Origin: Tetragonia tetragonoides | Lineage: Eukaryota > Streptophyta > Magnoliopsida > Caryophyllales > Aizoaceae | DNA length: 64,000 bases | Reading direction: 5' to 3' | Assembly (NCBI GenBank): GCA_038025085.1 | Contig: CM076152.1 | Coordinates: 29,639,501 to 29,703,500, forward strand | Shown: one piece after another, positions 1-16,725 of the stretch | How positions within the stretch are numbered: the stretch's first letter is position 1 | How the letters are laid out: each line of letters starts with the position of its first letter | Notes under the pieces: generated by a model | The model's database searches: none | What the model was told of the DNA's origin: nothing | Seen by the model: the letters and a program-made list of their open reading frames with translations, nothing else | Position numbers and translations under genes: made by a program

Positions 1-101
1 ATACTCAGACTCTGAATAACTGAAAAATCCAAAACAATATTGAGAACAAGAACAAATGAAGGAAAACAGAACAAAGGTTGCAATCAAGAAGTGATTCTTA
101 C

Positions 102-5720
<5,619 letters not shown>

Positions 5721-6010
5721 TGATGTACTCTCTCTCTCTCTCTGTTCGATTTGGGCTCTCTCTCCCCTTGAGGGTTTGGGAGTGTTGTGGTTAGGAGAGA
5801 GAAAATGTGAAGTGGAAGAGCCTTAACTTAAGAGGTATAGACCGACTTAAGAGACTTTATAAGGTTGAGGGGTTTAATATGGTTAGTGGTTCAGTTTTGG
5901 TTTTTTTTTAGGGAAGGGTTTGGGTTTTTTTGGTTAATTGTTTTTGTGTGTGTCTGGGGTGAAAATATTTCCCGCCATTTGTCCGTCAAGAAATAATGAC
6001 TTCCCGCCTT
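5721..6010 (-). promoter_or_regulatory. ISWI 5' leader and promoter with two E2F-like sites
   Basis: Directly upstream of the start codon is a CT-rich leader (5724-5746). Further up are TTTCCCGCC at 5968-5976 and TTCCCGCC at 6001-6008, both fitting the plant E2F consensus TTTSSCGS. E2F sites are common in S-phase and chromatin genes, so cell-cycle control is a reasonable inference. No TATA box is obvious. Confidence 0.5.
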
Positions 6011-6288
6011 TCAGGGAATGTGGTATCAGACTGTCAGGCCGGGTGTGTGGCTCCCAGAGGGGGGGAGGGGGGGCTAGGGTGGGTGAGGGTTGGAGAGGCT
6101 GAGAGCTATTCAAAGGGTCACACTGGGGTAGGGTTTGACATGATATCTTGGGTTGTGGGTTGAGTTAGTAAAACGGATTGGATCGAGTTAAGTGGTAAAT
6201 TTATAAATAAAACAAAATTTTATGTTGTATTCGCTTTTTTTTATATTATGTGAATGATGTTAATAGGATATACAAATTTGTGTTAATG
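6011..6288. other. G-rich then AT-rich spacer, no gene seen
   Basis: A short run of G tracts (6057-6075) is followed by AT-rich sequence. I see no coding region or element border. Confidence 0.5.
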
Positions 6289-6769
6289 GTGTGCTACCCC
6301 AATATTTCTTATAATTATTATATTGATTTACAAATGAATTATAAATAGTTTCTGAAATTAAATCGTATTTATATTTAATGATTCGATTTATTCAATTAAA
6401 GCCATGATAATAATTATCATTATTATGGGACTTTCGAAATTTATAATTGTCAAATTAATTGAGAGTTTAATTAAATTGTTTATATATGAAAATGAATTAT
6501 TCATATGGTTTTAATTAGTTTTAATTATCAAATATATTCAGAAAAATTAAATTAAAGTCTCGCTATTCATCCCCTTGACTTTCTTTGACTTGGGACCTAC
6601 ATAAAGACAAAGAAGAGGCAAGCAATCAGTTTGCAAAACTGATCAAAAAACTTGCATCACTCTCTCTCTCTTCTCTCTCTCACCCGGCACTTTCTCTCTC
6701 CTCCCTAGTCGCCAGCTCGCCGGAAAACACCAGTCCAACCGCCCTTTCCCCGCCGGCAGTAAGCATCCC

Positions 6770-6803
<34 letters not shown>

Positions 6804-7740
6804 TTCTCTTTCTCTCTATTTTCCCCTCGCCCACGTGCCCCTATCGTGCGCTCACCGGCGGTCTAGCGTTGCCGTCGCCGCCTGGCTGAGCAGTCGACCG
6901 CCGTGGCCAGGCCACAACGTCGTCCCCCTCCCCCTACTCTCTCTCTCTCCTTCGCTCTCTCTTTCTCGCTCTCGTTCTCTCTCTCTCTCTCGTCTCTCCC
7001 TTTCTCTCTCCTCTCGTCGGTGCTCCAACGACCCTCACCGGCCCAAGGGGTCGGTGAGTGGTGATGATGATGTTGGGTCGGGCCATGAGCCACCATGCTT
7101 GGGTAGTTATGGCCTAGGCTTGATAATCAAGTTAGGGTTTCGGTTTTTATTTTCGTAATTAATTATTTTCAATTTTTTCAGCATATTTAATTTTGTTGTT
7201 TTTATTCTTTTGCACTCATTCGGAATCGGAATCTAGATTTTCAAAAGCGTAGATTGGTTAGAATAAATCAATTAATAAAATATCAAGACTAAAATTTTTG
7301 CTACTGTTTAGATTTTTGTATTGAATAAATACTCATTCTGTAATTGTTTTTAATTGGATCTAACGAGCAAGTGCGATTGTCTTTGATTTTGGAGCGTATC
7401 TACTGTTTTGGTAGCGTTTGATAGGTAAGCTCTCATGCCTACCTTCTTCCAAATCTCATCCAAACTATTTTCATGTGTTATGTGCTAATTGAGAAAATGT
7501 GGTGAATTGAATATGTTATGCATGATTAAATTATATTGTTGTTATTATGAAGTTTATTAAGCATGTTTACTGTTGTAACTATGATTTTTATCGAGCGTGT
7601 CGATATAATCATGTTTCGAGGATTAAATAGTTCATATGTTGGTTATTGGATAACTACTGAATAAGTATTGCGATGTTGGATTATTAATATTATTATGATA
7701 TATTATATTTGCTATTTGGAATGGGATATTATTGAGTGTT
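6289..7740 (+). mobile_element. Probable degenerate Ty3/gypsy-type LTR or LTR fragment
   Basis: The left end reads GTGCTACCCCAATATTTC, close to the TGTAACACCCC-type start of many plant gypsy LTRs. After AT-rich DNA come a possible TATA/start region (about 6595-6605), a long CT-rich leader (6655-7015), then AT-rich DNA with a GGTAAG donor-like site near 7423. No second LTR, PBS or coding domain was found, so it may be a solo LTR or a remnant. The open frames in the CT tract are low complexity. Confidence 0.4.
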
Positions 7741-9359
7741 AGTGAGCACATATTATATAGCTTTGAGTGAATTGGATGATTGTGAAATTCATCACCTAGT
7801 GCATGTGGCGAGCTACATAGGTCATCTAAGGGTGTGGATCAAAATTTTCTTGGTAAAAAAAAAGCAAAAGTGGACTTGTGCTGCAAAAGTAGGAGAAAAG
7901 AATAGCGTTTTCAAGTCAAGTACACCTTTGGGTGAGCCTCATCTAGATACGAAGAACCTTTGGAGGGATTGGGTTGCTTTTCAAAAACATTCATTCGATC
8001 CTCCAATTGTTAAGGATCTCACTCAAAATTCTATTAAAATGATGAAGTCATGGATTATGAAGCATTCAGTTCTACTGGCACATATGAAGTTACAAGTCCA
8101 CCACCAACAATGGTTCAAGTTCCAACCTTTTGGGTTGTTAACCGGAAGCGTCAATTAGGCCTTAGATGTTTTAGAATGGGGTGTGCACACTTAAATTTTG
8201 TTGACCAGTTGGTGATTTTTTATTATTATATAGAAATATTGAAATCCCTTCTCCATTTGTGCAATTTGGTCTTGTAGTTCTTCTCTCTCAACAAGACGAC
8301 ATAATGATTAATGAACAAATATATTGTTGGCGTGTGTGTGCTTGGTTTGGTACTATATGCAGATAAAATGAATTTAAACAAACTATTTTTAGTATTGTGT
8401 TTGTCTAACCAGCAAAAATTTGGTTACATAAAAAGTTTGAAATTTATTTGTGAGTTTATACTATTTTTAGTATTGTGTTTATCTAACCAGCAAGCATGAT
8501 GGTCATGTCTTAATATTTAGCACCACCAATTCCACTAAGAAAAATACTATTCTATTGGTGCTAAATAGTTTTAAAAATCTAGGTGGTAGAAATTAAAGAC
8601 TAGCTTTTACCTATTTTTCAATATAATATCAGTTAAGATTGTTAATTTTTTTTTCTTTGAAAAAAAAAATTTCAATATATATGTTTTTATTTTTATAATT
8701 TTCTCTTTATTGCTCTATGTATATCATTGGCACAGACGTAAAAGTACCAAAAACTATACCAAACTCATTTTTGTACTCTGAAATCTGAATACTAATTACC
8801 TTTATTTGCCACCACATATTCAAAAGTCAAAATAACAACATCTAGAACTATGTCGTATTGAAGTTATGCAAAAGGGGATATTTACCTGATTCACATTGGG
8901 TACATATGATTCGTTGGTTTGGATGTTTTGTTAACCATAAGAACAATTCGGTTTCTAACTGTACCACCCTGGTGCGAATGTTCTTGTAAAAAGGTGTAAA
9001 GACGCCTTACCATCACGAGCAACAGTTTCGTATAGGTTGTATGTGAGATGCAAATCAAGGTGCGTGGGAGGATAATCTAAATGTAATTTGTGTTGTTTAT
9101 AGCAATTGGAAGTTTGCTTTGATGTGAATATATTTTAAATTCAGAGAAAACTCTATGACATAGTGTGGTCGAATGAGTTACTTGGATTAGGCAAACACTA
9201 TATGCATATGAACTTATTGGGAGGATATCAATAATACTATAATACATGGGGTAGGGAAGCGGAAAACGGGAGGACGATGAATAGTCATATCAATTCTCTC
9301 GAAGGCGTACAAAAGGATAAGGGATGAGTTTCATACAATAACTGTCATTTATCAAGCTG
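7741..9359. other. Unrecognised decayed region with a 140-codon open frame
   Basis: An open frame at 7736-8158 (+) does not match a family I know and may be part of the upstream LTR-like element. The rest is AT-rich and stop-rich. A 33-bp direct repeat is listed separately. Confidence 0.3.
8383..8493. repeat. Direct repeat of 33 bp, spaced 78 bp
   Basis: The segment 8383-8415, beginning CTATTTTTAGTATTGTG, recurs at 8461-8493 with one base change. It looks like a local duplication with no gene context. Confidence 0.75.
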
Positions 9360-9840
9360 AGTGGAAAGTGCCAATGGAAGGGTTGACAAAAAGCAATTGT
9401 AATGCATGGGTGTTCTGGGGGGTTTGTTTGGAATGGGTTTTGGTGTGACTATTAGAGAAGCTAAAGGTACACTACTGAGATGGGTATGTTGTTAGCAAAG
9501 AGAGGAGTGAGACATACAAGTTGCAGAGACGAAGGCGAAATTGTTTGGAGTCCAAATGACGATACAATGTGTGGAGTTCGAAAGGTAATTATTGAAGAAA
9601 ATTGTCTACTAGTAATTAATTTGCTAAAGTGGTAAGAAATTTCAATAATTATTGAGGTGTCATTATTACTAATACAGTTTTTTTTTTTTTTGAGTTCTGT
9701 GAGTGGAGTCATGTTAAATGTGAGATAAATAAAGCAACCCATTGCCTAACTCACTTGTTTGCACACATTTTTTCCACTAGAGTTTGGGTGGATGGGGTTT
9801 CGACATTTTTACTAGTAACGGTTGTACTTTTATTTTAAAC
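9360..9840 (+). pseudogene. Decayed LINE-type RNase H domain
   Basis: Read across several frames, this matches the RNase H-like (RVT_3) domain at the C-terminus of plant LINEs. Seen are a W..P.EGLTKSNCNA start, a G-rich stretch, IIEENCLLVINLLK near 9585-9630, and HVKCEINKATHCLTHLFA then VWVDGVS near 9705-9800. Frame changes and stops are frequent, so it is dead. An A-rich stretch at 9868-9885 follows and may be the old tail. Confidence 0.6.
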
Positions 9841-9894
9841 TAATAAAAATTCCATCTTCCTCTTTTCAAAAAAATAAAATAAAAACAACCTTTT

Positions 9895-11045
9895 GTAACA
9901 GCCTCGAATTTACAACGATTTCATGGGAGCTATTAACGTCATTATACACGACTCGACACCACTAAACCGTCACAAACCCAAGGGCGCTACTGCAACATTT
10001 ATCACTAAGGAGTAAATGCTTAGCATAAAGAAAGTCTAGGTATCAAAGGAGCTTACTAAACCAACTTAAAACGAATCAAACATTATTATCAGAGTTATCG
10101 ACATAGTGAACTTAAATCCATTAATATATTATTACAACTTTCCTTCGAGGGCATAAACCAAGATTCCAACCGTCTAAACGTTAATCAAAGAGTTCTAAAA
10201 ACTGACGCCAACTCTAACTTCTAAGCTATACGTCCTCACTCAACTAATCCTGCATTTTGATTTTCGTGACGGTAACAAAAGTACAGAAGAAAAGAAAAGA
10301 AACCAAAGAGAAACAAAAATCAGATAAACTGAATAAACGTCATCCACACCCAATAAAAAAACATTTCGCAAACCTTACATGAGGTTTTAGAAGAATCATT
10401 GAAATTCATTTGCATACGCACATAACATATATTCAAGCATACACATTTCATTTACATGCAAATATTGTATAGTGATCATTCGAAACACGATATAGACAAT
10501 TCGTCTTAATTAGAGAGATGTAAGAGAGCGAATACAACATCGATTACCCATACTGTTCATCGAAAGATTCAATCATGCCATGGACTTAATGACTCTAGTG
10601 TGCACACTACCTCTATTATAATAAGCGAGCCTAGAGGATTTAATAAATGGGGAATGATCCGTCCCGAACACACAATAGGTGTCCATAAGTAACACGAGAA
10701 TCACGCATCCCTAAACTACACCAGTAGGTGTAATCCCGATTGCTCGACTATTCCTAGGGATCTATTAGGAGTCTTATTCTCATTTAATTCAATTCACATA
10801 ATCACATTGACTTAATGGTACTACGAGACCATGACTTACTAATTCATTTCATGCTTTGACAATGAATAGTAAATAACGACGATAATGATAATAGCTCATA
10901 ATAATAAATATTCATGCTTTACTTGATAATTAATCCAGTCAAGATCACATAAAAGTCAAAGGAAACAATTTTGGCAACACTTCGGCAGTATAACATGATA
11001 TCCAAATAATCCCCTTAATCAACCGAGTTAAAAATTCTCACACGC
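9895..11045 (-). mobile_element. Probable gypsy-type LTR remnant, minus orientation
   Basis: On the minus strand the segment ends GAGGCTGTTACA at 9895, the TGTTACA terminus seen in many plant gypsy LTRs. Upstream lie phrases like those in such LTRs, including CTGCCGAAGTGTTGCC near 10980. The inner border with the TPR fragment is uncertain. No partner LTR or coding domain was seen. Confidence 0.4.
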
Positions 11046-11179
11046 GAGGTAATTTCTTTGCCTTTTTTAAAATCAAACTTCACATTATAATGAACCCTTA
11101 GACACCATGTTCCATTAAAGGTATATTTCATAAGATTCTCCACAACTCCAAGTTTATGTAACACGTCCTGGTCATATTG

Positions 11180-11589
11180 ATGAGGATCACATAACCTTCA
11201 CAAGATCTCTACATGCCTCAACGGGACAGTCCAAATTCTTGTGGGAGACCACTCTTCTATAAAGAGCCTTCACATTATTAGGATCAACTCTTAAAACAAT
11301 CAAGGTGAAGTTTGAGGGAACATGCAACAATAATAAGGTTTAAAGACAAATTTATAGTGCAGTAACCAATTTCATCCTCTATGCTCATAGGCAATCCAAG
11401 TGATAGAGATCCAAGGACTTTAACATACTTGAGAAAAGCAACATCAATTTTTCCAAGTTTGAATAGAGCATTACCCTCTTCTTTTCTTGAATTAGCAAAA
11501 TTAATAAGAGCAACATGGTTTTCCACTAGCAAATCCGCCTCTCTTTTATCACTATAAAAACTAGAATAATTCATTACTAAAAAAAGCAA
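11180..11589 (-). pseudogene. TPR-repeat protein pseudogene fragment
   Basis: On the minus strand, frames give a tetratricopeptide signature: RKEEGNALFKLGKIDVAFLKY (from about 11500 down), a second helix CTINLSLNLIIVACSLKLH, then in a shifted frame VLRVDPNNVKALYRR near 11290-11240. This order is typical of the TPR domains of FKBP-type and co-chaperone proteins. The frame breaks at about 11295 and a short segment seems lost, so it is not translatable as one piece. I cannot tell which TPR gene it came from. Confidence 0.6.
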
Positions 11590-11972
11590 TCACTCATAAA
11601 CTAGTTCAACACCCATTAAAAGAGAAGTTACAAAACTTAGTTGCTTTCTTGAAAAGAGCTACAATCTATGAGAAACCTAAAACACAATACTGTCAGAGAG
11701 CAACTAAAACAAACTTCTCAAAGGGTAGAAAATCACATCTTCTGAAGTTAATTATTTATGCTAGAAAAAAAAGAAATAATTTTATGAATCCAAAACAGTG
11801 TAAAATGAACAACTAATAACTTGAATACAATAAGGAATTAAGGATAGAACTCTAAGCAAGTAAGTAGGGAGAAAGGAAACTAAAAATTGAAAAAAATTGT
11901 AACAAAGGGGGATAGGTGCTGAAATGCAACTGATTTGAATTCGAGGTGGGTGGGGGAAGACTATATATATCT

Positions 11973-12170
11973 AGGTCTGGCAATGGGTCATATTTGGGTC
12001 TGGTGAAGCATCACCCGCATCCACCCATTTAATTTTTCACCTTCATCCATCCACTCATCACCCCTGAAACACTCTGTCCATCATCCATAGGGTGATTGAG
12101 TTAATCGGGTGACTAATGGGTGAACTATTCTACTAACACCAACTCCTCATTTTATCATTTGTCGTCTCAC

Positions 12171-12240
<70 letters not shown>

Positions 12241-13053
12241 TTCCATAACTGTATCTCGAGACTAAAATCTTATGATCATCTCTCATGTTATGCTGATATT
12301 TTACCATTAACAGTGGTGCTCCTAACTAACTCTCATGTCTCAAGTTGTGTTATAACTTTTGATTTTCCAAAAGGTACTTGTGTCTTGTAACTAATTTCTG
12401 ATTTTAAGAAAAGTATATTGTTACACTTGATGTTGTTACACTGACAAAACCGATACTTGCGTTGTTTAGTTAATTTGACATGTTCACTACAAATATGATG
12501 TACCGAATCTCAATAAAGAAAAAAAAAAATTATGGATAATCGATTATCAATCAACGAAACAATTATACTCCTAGGTTCAGTGGTATACTATATTCACAAT
12601 TAGACAACTTTTTACTCACACACAATGAGTTGCTCTTTAATTTTTTTAGACTTTGGGCATACAAATACACGAAATTCTAAAATATCAGAAGGTCTGAACA
12701 TGCCAAGAAGATTGATATACCTCAAACGTGTTTATTCATTAATTTATCTTTTCTGATCTGCCACAAGATTTCAACGTTTTGTGTTGCAACTTTGCATTAA
12801 AAAAAGTTTTTAAGTGATTTAGGTTTTAACTTCTGCATATAATTTTATATTTTTTTAATTGAAAATTATTAAATGGGTGATGGGTGGATTCGTGGGTCAG
12901 GTTCACGGGTGAAAAATCATCACCCGAATGCCACCTGACCCAACACCCGATCCACCCGTCACCCGTCTTATCACCTGTTTATTCGGGTTTTCACCCATTT
13001 ATTTGGGGCGGATGGGATGGATATCTGTGGATGTGGGTGAAATTTCCAGGCCT
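11973..13053. mobile_element. hAT-like non-autonomous element
   Basis: The ends are inverted: AGGTCTGGCAATGG on the left and, reverse-complemented, AGGCCTGGAAATTT on the right. Flanks ATATATCT and ATATATCA fit an 8-bp target duplication with one mismatch, the hAT hallmark. Both ends are rich in CACCC/GGGTG words that pair between halves. No transposase is present. A (CT)n tract has expanded inside. Confidence 0.6.
12173..12237. repeat. (CT)n microsatellite
   Basis: An almost pure CT dinucleotide run of about 65 bp lies inside the hAT-like element at 11973-13053. Confidence 0.95.
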
Positions 13054-14559
13054 ATATATCATTGTAGAGATATATGATTGGTGGAGATTTCTATTAAGAA
13101 TCACCCTCCAAAAAAAAAAGATTACTATTAGGACTCAAATAGTTAGTATTAAAGTATTGGACGTGTTAATATGTTCAGTATACAGTATACTCTAATGATA
13201 TGATCTAGAGCATGCTAAGAAAATAATCAAAATGATGCTGACATACGTACACCATCACTGGCTTGATGTTAATATATATCTATACATAGTATTCTAGTGT
13301 CTTTAGAATTGTAATTAATTGTATACTATGCTAAATACAAGTAAGGAGTCTCATTAGATGAAGTTTCTCCTTTTTTCAAACATAAATATGAATCACCTAG
13401 GAGATTGAGATTAATGAAGTGGAATCCTTGGAGGTCAAGACCTTGGATATATGAAGTTTCATCTTCAACACTCAACTGAATATATTTTGAAGAACTTTCA
13501 AATGCGATGCACATAAATAAAGATGCATCATCCTCTTGCAACCGATAAAATCTAGCCACTAGTCTTAAAATTGTTATATCTCTGTACTTTTTTGGCTTTT
13601 GGTTACTTATTTTGGTCTGGATGTTGTAGAATTGACCTTGAGTATGGTGGACAACAATATGATTTTAATTATTAAAACTAATCTTCTTGAATTTTTTTTT
13701 CTCTCTGTTGGAATTAAGAGCCTCAAGTCAATTCATACTTCCCTTGAAAATCTTGAAGACCAACTTGAATTCTTTCATGTAAGTTCTTTTTCTTTTTTCT
13801 TTCTTGTAGCCCTTTTTGTTTTATTCTTATTGTAGAAATTTAGAGCTCTCGATTCTTTGTTTTGTTGTTTTTCTCTTTTGCAAAATTTGGCCTTATGGGT
13901 TTTTTTGGTTGCCTAGAATTTGCCGAGAGTTACATTGTTTTTCACAATTAATCTAAGTTTTGTGCTTGAAATTGTAGAGTTTGCAATTTTTGGCTAAATG
14001 AGAGTTTAGACCGGTGGTTATTATATTTATGTCTGTTTTAATTATGTGATTCTGGTTTAGGTGATTTACCCATCTAAATGGTTGTTGACTTGTTTATTGT
14101 GATGTGTTTGTTGTTGGTGCTAGTCTTTTTCTTTCCTTAGGTAACCCTAAAATGGCATGTCATGAATAGCAGAATATGTGAAATTTATCTTTTTATTTCT
14201 TAGCTAGTGAATATGGAGTTGATCGGACAATTTTCTAATGATTTAAATTCTCATATTTTGATTTGGTGTCTCTGGATGCTGTTAGGCAACTGGTTTAATT
14301 AATAACAGACAATTATTTTTGAAATACATACTCAAACCTCTTGAAAGATGGTAGCTTTATATATAAACGTTGTTTTTTTAATGCGATGATCGGAACTGAG
14401 TATTTGATTTGGAGTTTATCAGAAAATTCATTTAACACAGAAAGAGAAGGAAACATGTCAAAATTAGATTTTTATTCTCTAATTTTAACTTTGTTTCTGT
14501 CAAAATATATTATTTCATCTTTCTCTCTTCTCTAATCCATCCTGCCACTCTACCGCCTC
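13054..14559. other. Unrecognised AT-rich region with short open frames
   Basis: Short open frames occur at 13326-13559 (-) and 13599-13835 (+). The second includes an exon-like coiled-coil segment, SLENLEDQLEFFH, followed by a GTAAGTT donor at about 13780. I recognise neither and cannot join them to a gene. Confidence 0.3.
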
Positions 14560-14925
14560 ATCGTTGAATAACCCCGACTCCCTTTATCTCATGGTCCATC
14601 TCTCTCTATCGCTTTCTATGTCCTCTTGTGCTCATCAATTCGCCTGTAAACTTAATTTAACTTTTTCGATCGTTGATTATCGAAATTTTAAGGTAAAAGG
14701 AATTTGCTACTTGTTTGGTGCTCTTATACCCATAGTTAACGTAAATTGTTGCCCCTAATTGAATGTTGTTTGATTTCGATTTTGATGGAATTTGGGGAGT
14801 AATATTTGGGAAATTTGTTTGGAGTTATGTATGCTTAACCAATAATATGTACCAAAGTAGGTGGATAAGAACCTTAATACTTCTGTGTTGGTAGCTATTT
14901 GTGCTATTTCTGAAAGGGGTAATTT
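14560..14925 (+). pseudogene. Broken 5' end of a lipase gene (copy A)
   Basis: This matches, by eye, the leader and first exon of the intact lipase gene at 50640-50900. The shared block TTTGGGGAGTAATATTTGGG lies upstream, and an exon 1-like frame at 14847-14918 opens MYQSRWIRTLILLCW. An in-frame TAG at 14892-14894 stops it, and a GTAAT donor follows at 14919. The continuation is split by MULE elements. It is a duplicated, dead copy of the signal-peptide exon. Confidence 0.65.
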
Positions 14926-14934
14926 AAATTTTTA

Positions 14935-15747
14935 GGGAAATTCTACATGGTATCCCTCTACTTTTGGCTTTTCCACATGGTGCCCAAAATGTTTTTCCAA
15001 TTTCGCGTGGTACCCTTTTGTTTTCTCCCGTTTCCTGTCCGTACCCTTTTCAGTCATTTTTCGTTAGTTTGTCCCGTTAAGTTATGACGTGTCATGTTAT
15101 TTATGTTTTTTACTTTTTTTATTTATTTCAACTCCTATTATTTGACGAAACTACCCCCAACTCCCAAACCATCATCTTCTCACCACCACCCCAAAAATCG
15201 TCACACCACAACCCATCACTACATTAAACTCACCCCCTTCTCTCTCTCCTCAAATCCCCACACCACCATAACCACCGCACCCACCCACTATAACCAGTTT
15301 ATCACCACTTACCAACCCCTAAACTCACCTCGAAACTTACCCCACCCTCTTCTCATAACCACCCCGAACCCCCCCCCCCCCACCTACCAGCCCTCACCCA
15401 CCCAGCATAACAATTAACAACCACAAAATTTATTTTCGGATTGGGTGAGGAAAGAGAAAATGGAGGTAGAGAGAGGTGAGGAGAGAAAAAATGGAGTGAG
15501 AGAGGTGAGGAGAGAGAATGGAGAAAGAGAGGCCAGGAGAGAGAAAATGGCGAGAGAGATGGACTAGGTCACGTACTTTTGAGGTTCATTAAGGGTACAT
15601 TAGTAAATATACGAAAAACTAATGGAAGAACACTAAAAAGGACACGAACTGGTAACAAGTAAAAACAAAAGGGTGTGCGGATTTGGAAAAATATTTTGGG
15701 TACCATGTGGAAAATCCAAAAGTAGAGGGATATCATGTGGAATTTCC
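14935..15747. mobile_element. Non-autonomous MULE with 9-bp target duplication
   Basis: Terminal inverted repeats of about 90 bp: the left starts GGGAAATTCTACATGG, and the reverse complement of the right starts GGAAATTCCACATGA, with shared words CCCTCTACTTTTGG and TTTTCCACATGG. AAATTTTTA flanks both sides (14926-14934, 15748-15756), the 9-bp duplication typical of Mutator-like elements. The interior is CA-rich then GAGA-rich and codes for nothing I recognise. Confidence 0.85.
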
Positions 15748-15814
15748 AAATTTTTATTTAAAGTTGTAGGCCTTTTAGTTATACACTAGAATTTGCATCT
15801 ATTGGTTTCTATTT

Positions 15815-15878
15815 GTGAATTGCTATTTACCGCCAAAAAATACTACCTACCGCCCCTGAAAATTACAATTTTGCCCTT
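15815..15878 (+). repeat. E1 left terminal inverted repeat (PMD side)
   Basis: It runs from GTGAATTGCTATTTACCGCC to ATTTTGCCCTT. It pairs with 22135-22199 with a few mismatches. Confidence 0.85.
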
Positions 15879-16105
15879 TACACTTCCTCACCCACTCTTC
15901 CTCACCCTCTCCTCCACACCCATTGCAAAATTCACCCTCTCTTCCTCACCCTCTCCTCCACCCCCATTAATCACGACAGCAATGAGTGGGGCTAGTGGCA
16001 GCGACGGCGGTGGCTTTGGAGGCGGCGCCAGAGGTGGCGGGGTTAGTTTTAAATTTTTTTTTTTTGTTTTACTCTGGTTCGCGCTCTCGGGCGTCTGCAA
16101 TTGGC

Positions 16106-16290
16106 GCCTCACCCATGGGTGAGGCGTCTGCGGATCTCGCCTGCGCCATGGGGCAGGCGGAAAACTTTGCCGCCTGCCCCATGGCGCAGGCGAGATCCGC
16201 AGACGCCTCACCCATAGGTGAGGCGGAAGGGGTTTCCGCCCCGACCATGGTCGAAGCGTTAATTGCAGACGCCTGACTATAGGGCCAGGC
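16106..16290. repeat. E1 left palindrome array, six units at 33-bp period
   Basis: Six 20-bp dyads start at 16106, 16139, 16172, 16205, 16238 and 16271, exactly 33 bp apart. The first is GCCTCACCCATGGGTGAGGC; most have a CCATGG centre and GCC..GGC edges. The 13-bp spacers are often dyads too (GGAAAACTTTGCC, GGAAGGGGTTTCC). Units 1-2 and 3-4 also form a larger inverted repeat. The array sits in intron 1 of the PMD gene. Confidence 0.95.
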
Positions 16291-16325
16291 GTAATTTGTA
16301 GACGCTTAGAATGAATTTTTTGACG

Positions 16326-16357
16326 TTTATTATTTATTATTATTATTATTATTATTA

Positions 16358-16397
<40 letters not shown>

Positions 16398-16498
16398 TAT
16401 TATTATTATTATTAGTGTTATTATTATTGTTATTATTATTATTATTAATATTAGTGTTATTATTATTATTGTTGTTATTATTATTGTTATTGTTAATG

Positions 16499-16590
<92 letters not shown>

Positions 16591-16663
16591 GTTTTAATTA
16601 TTATTAGTGTTATTAGTATTAATTAATTTCTGATTTGCTACATTATTATTGTTGTTATATTAA

Positions 16664-16716
<53 letters not shown>

Positions 16717-16725
16717 TTTATTATT
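16326..16725. repeat. (TTA)n tract in E1 PMD intron 1
   Basis: About 400 bp of mostly TTA units with scattered GTT and TTG variants and a short interruption near 16600-16660. It follows directly after the palindrome array. E2 has a matching tract in the same intron. Confidence 0.95.

Noticed and set aside
6585..7158. Serine/leucine-rich open frames on both strands
   Set aside because: They arise from CT-rich low-complexity DNA in an LTR-like leader and have no domain.
15888..16211. Proline-rich minus-strand open frame at the E1 left end
   Set aside because: It overlaps PMD exon 1 and the palindrome array in antisense and has no recognisable domain.
16358..16597. Poly-leucine open frame
   Set aside because: It is only translation of the TTA microsatellite in E1 intron 1.
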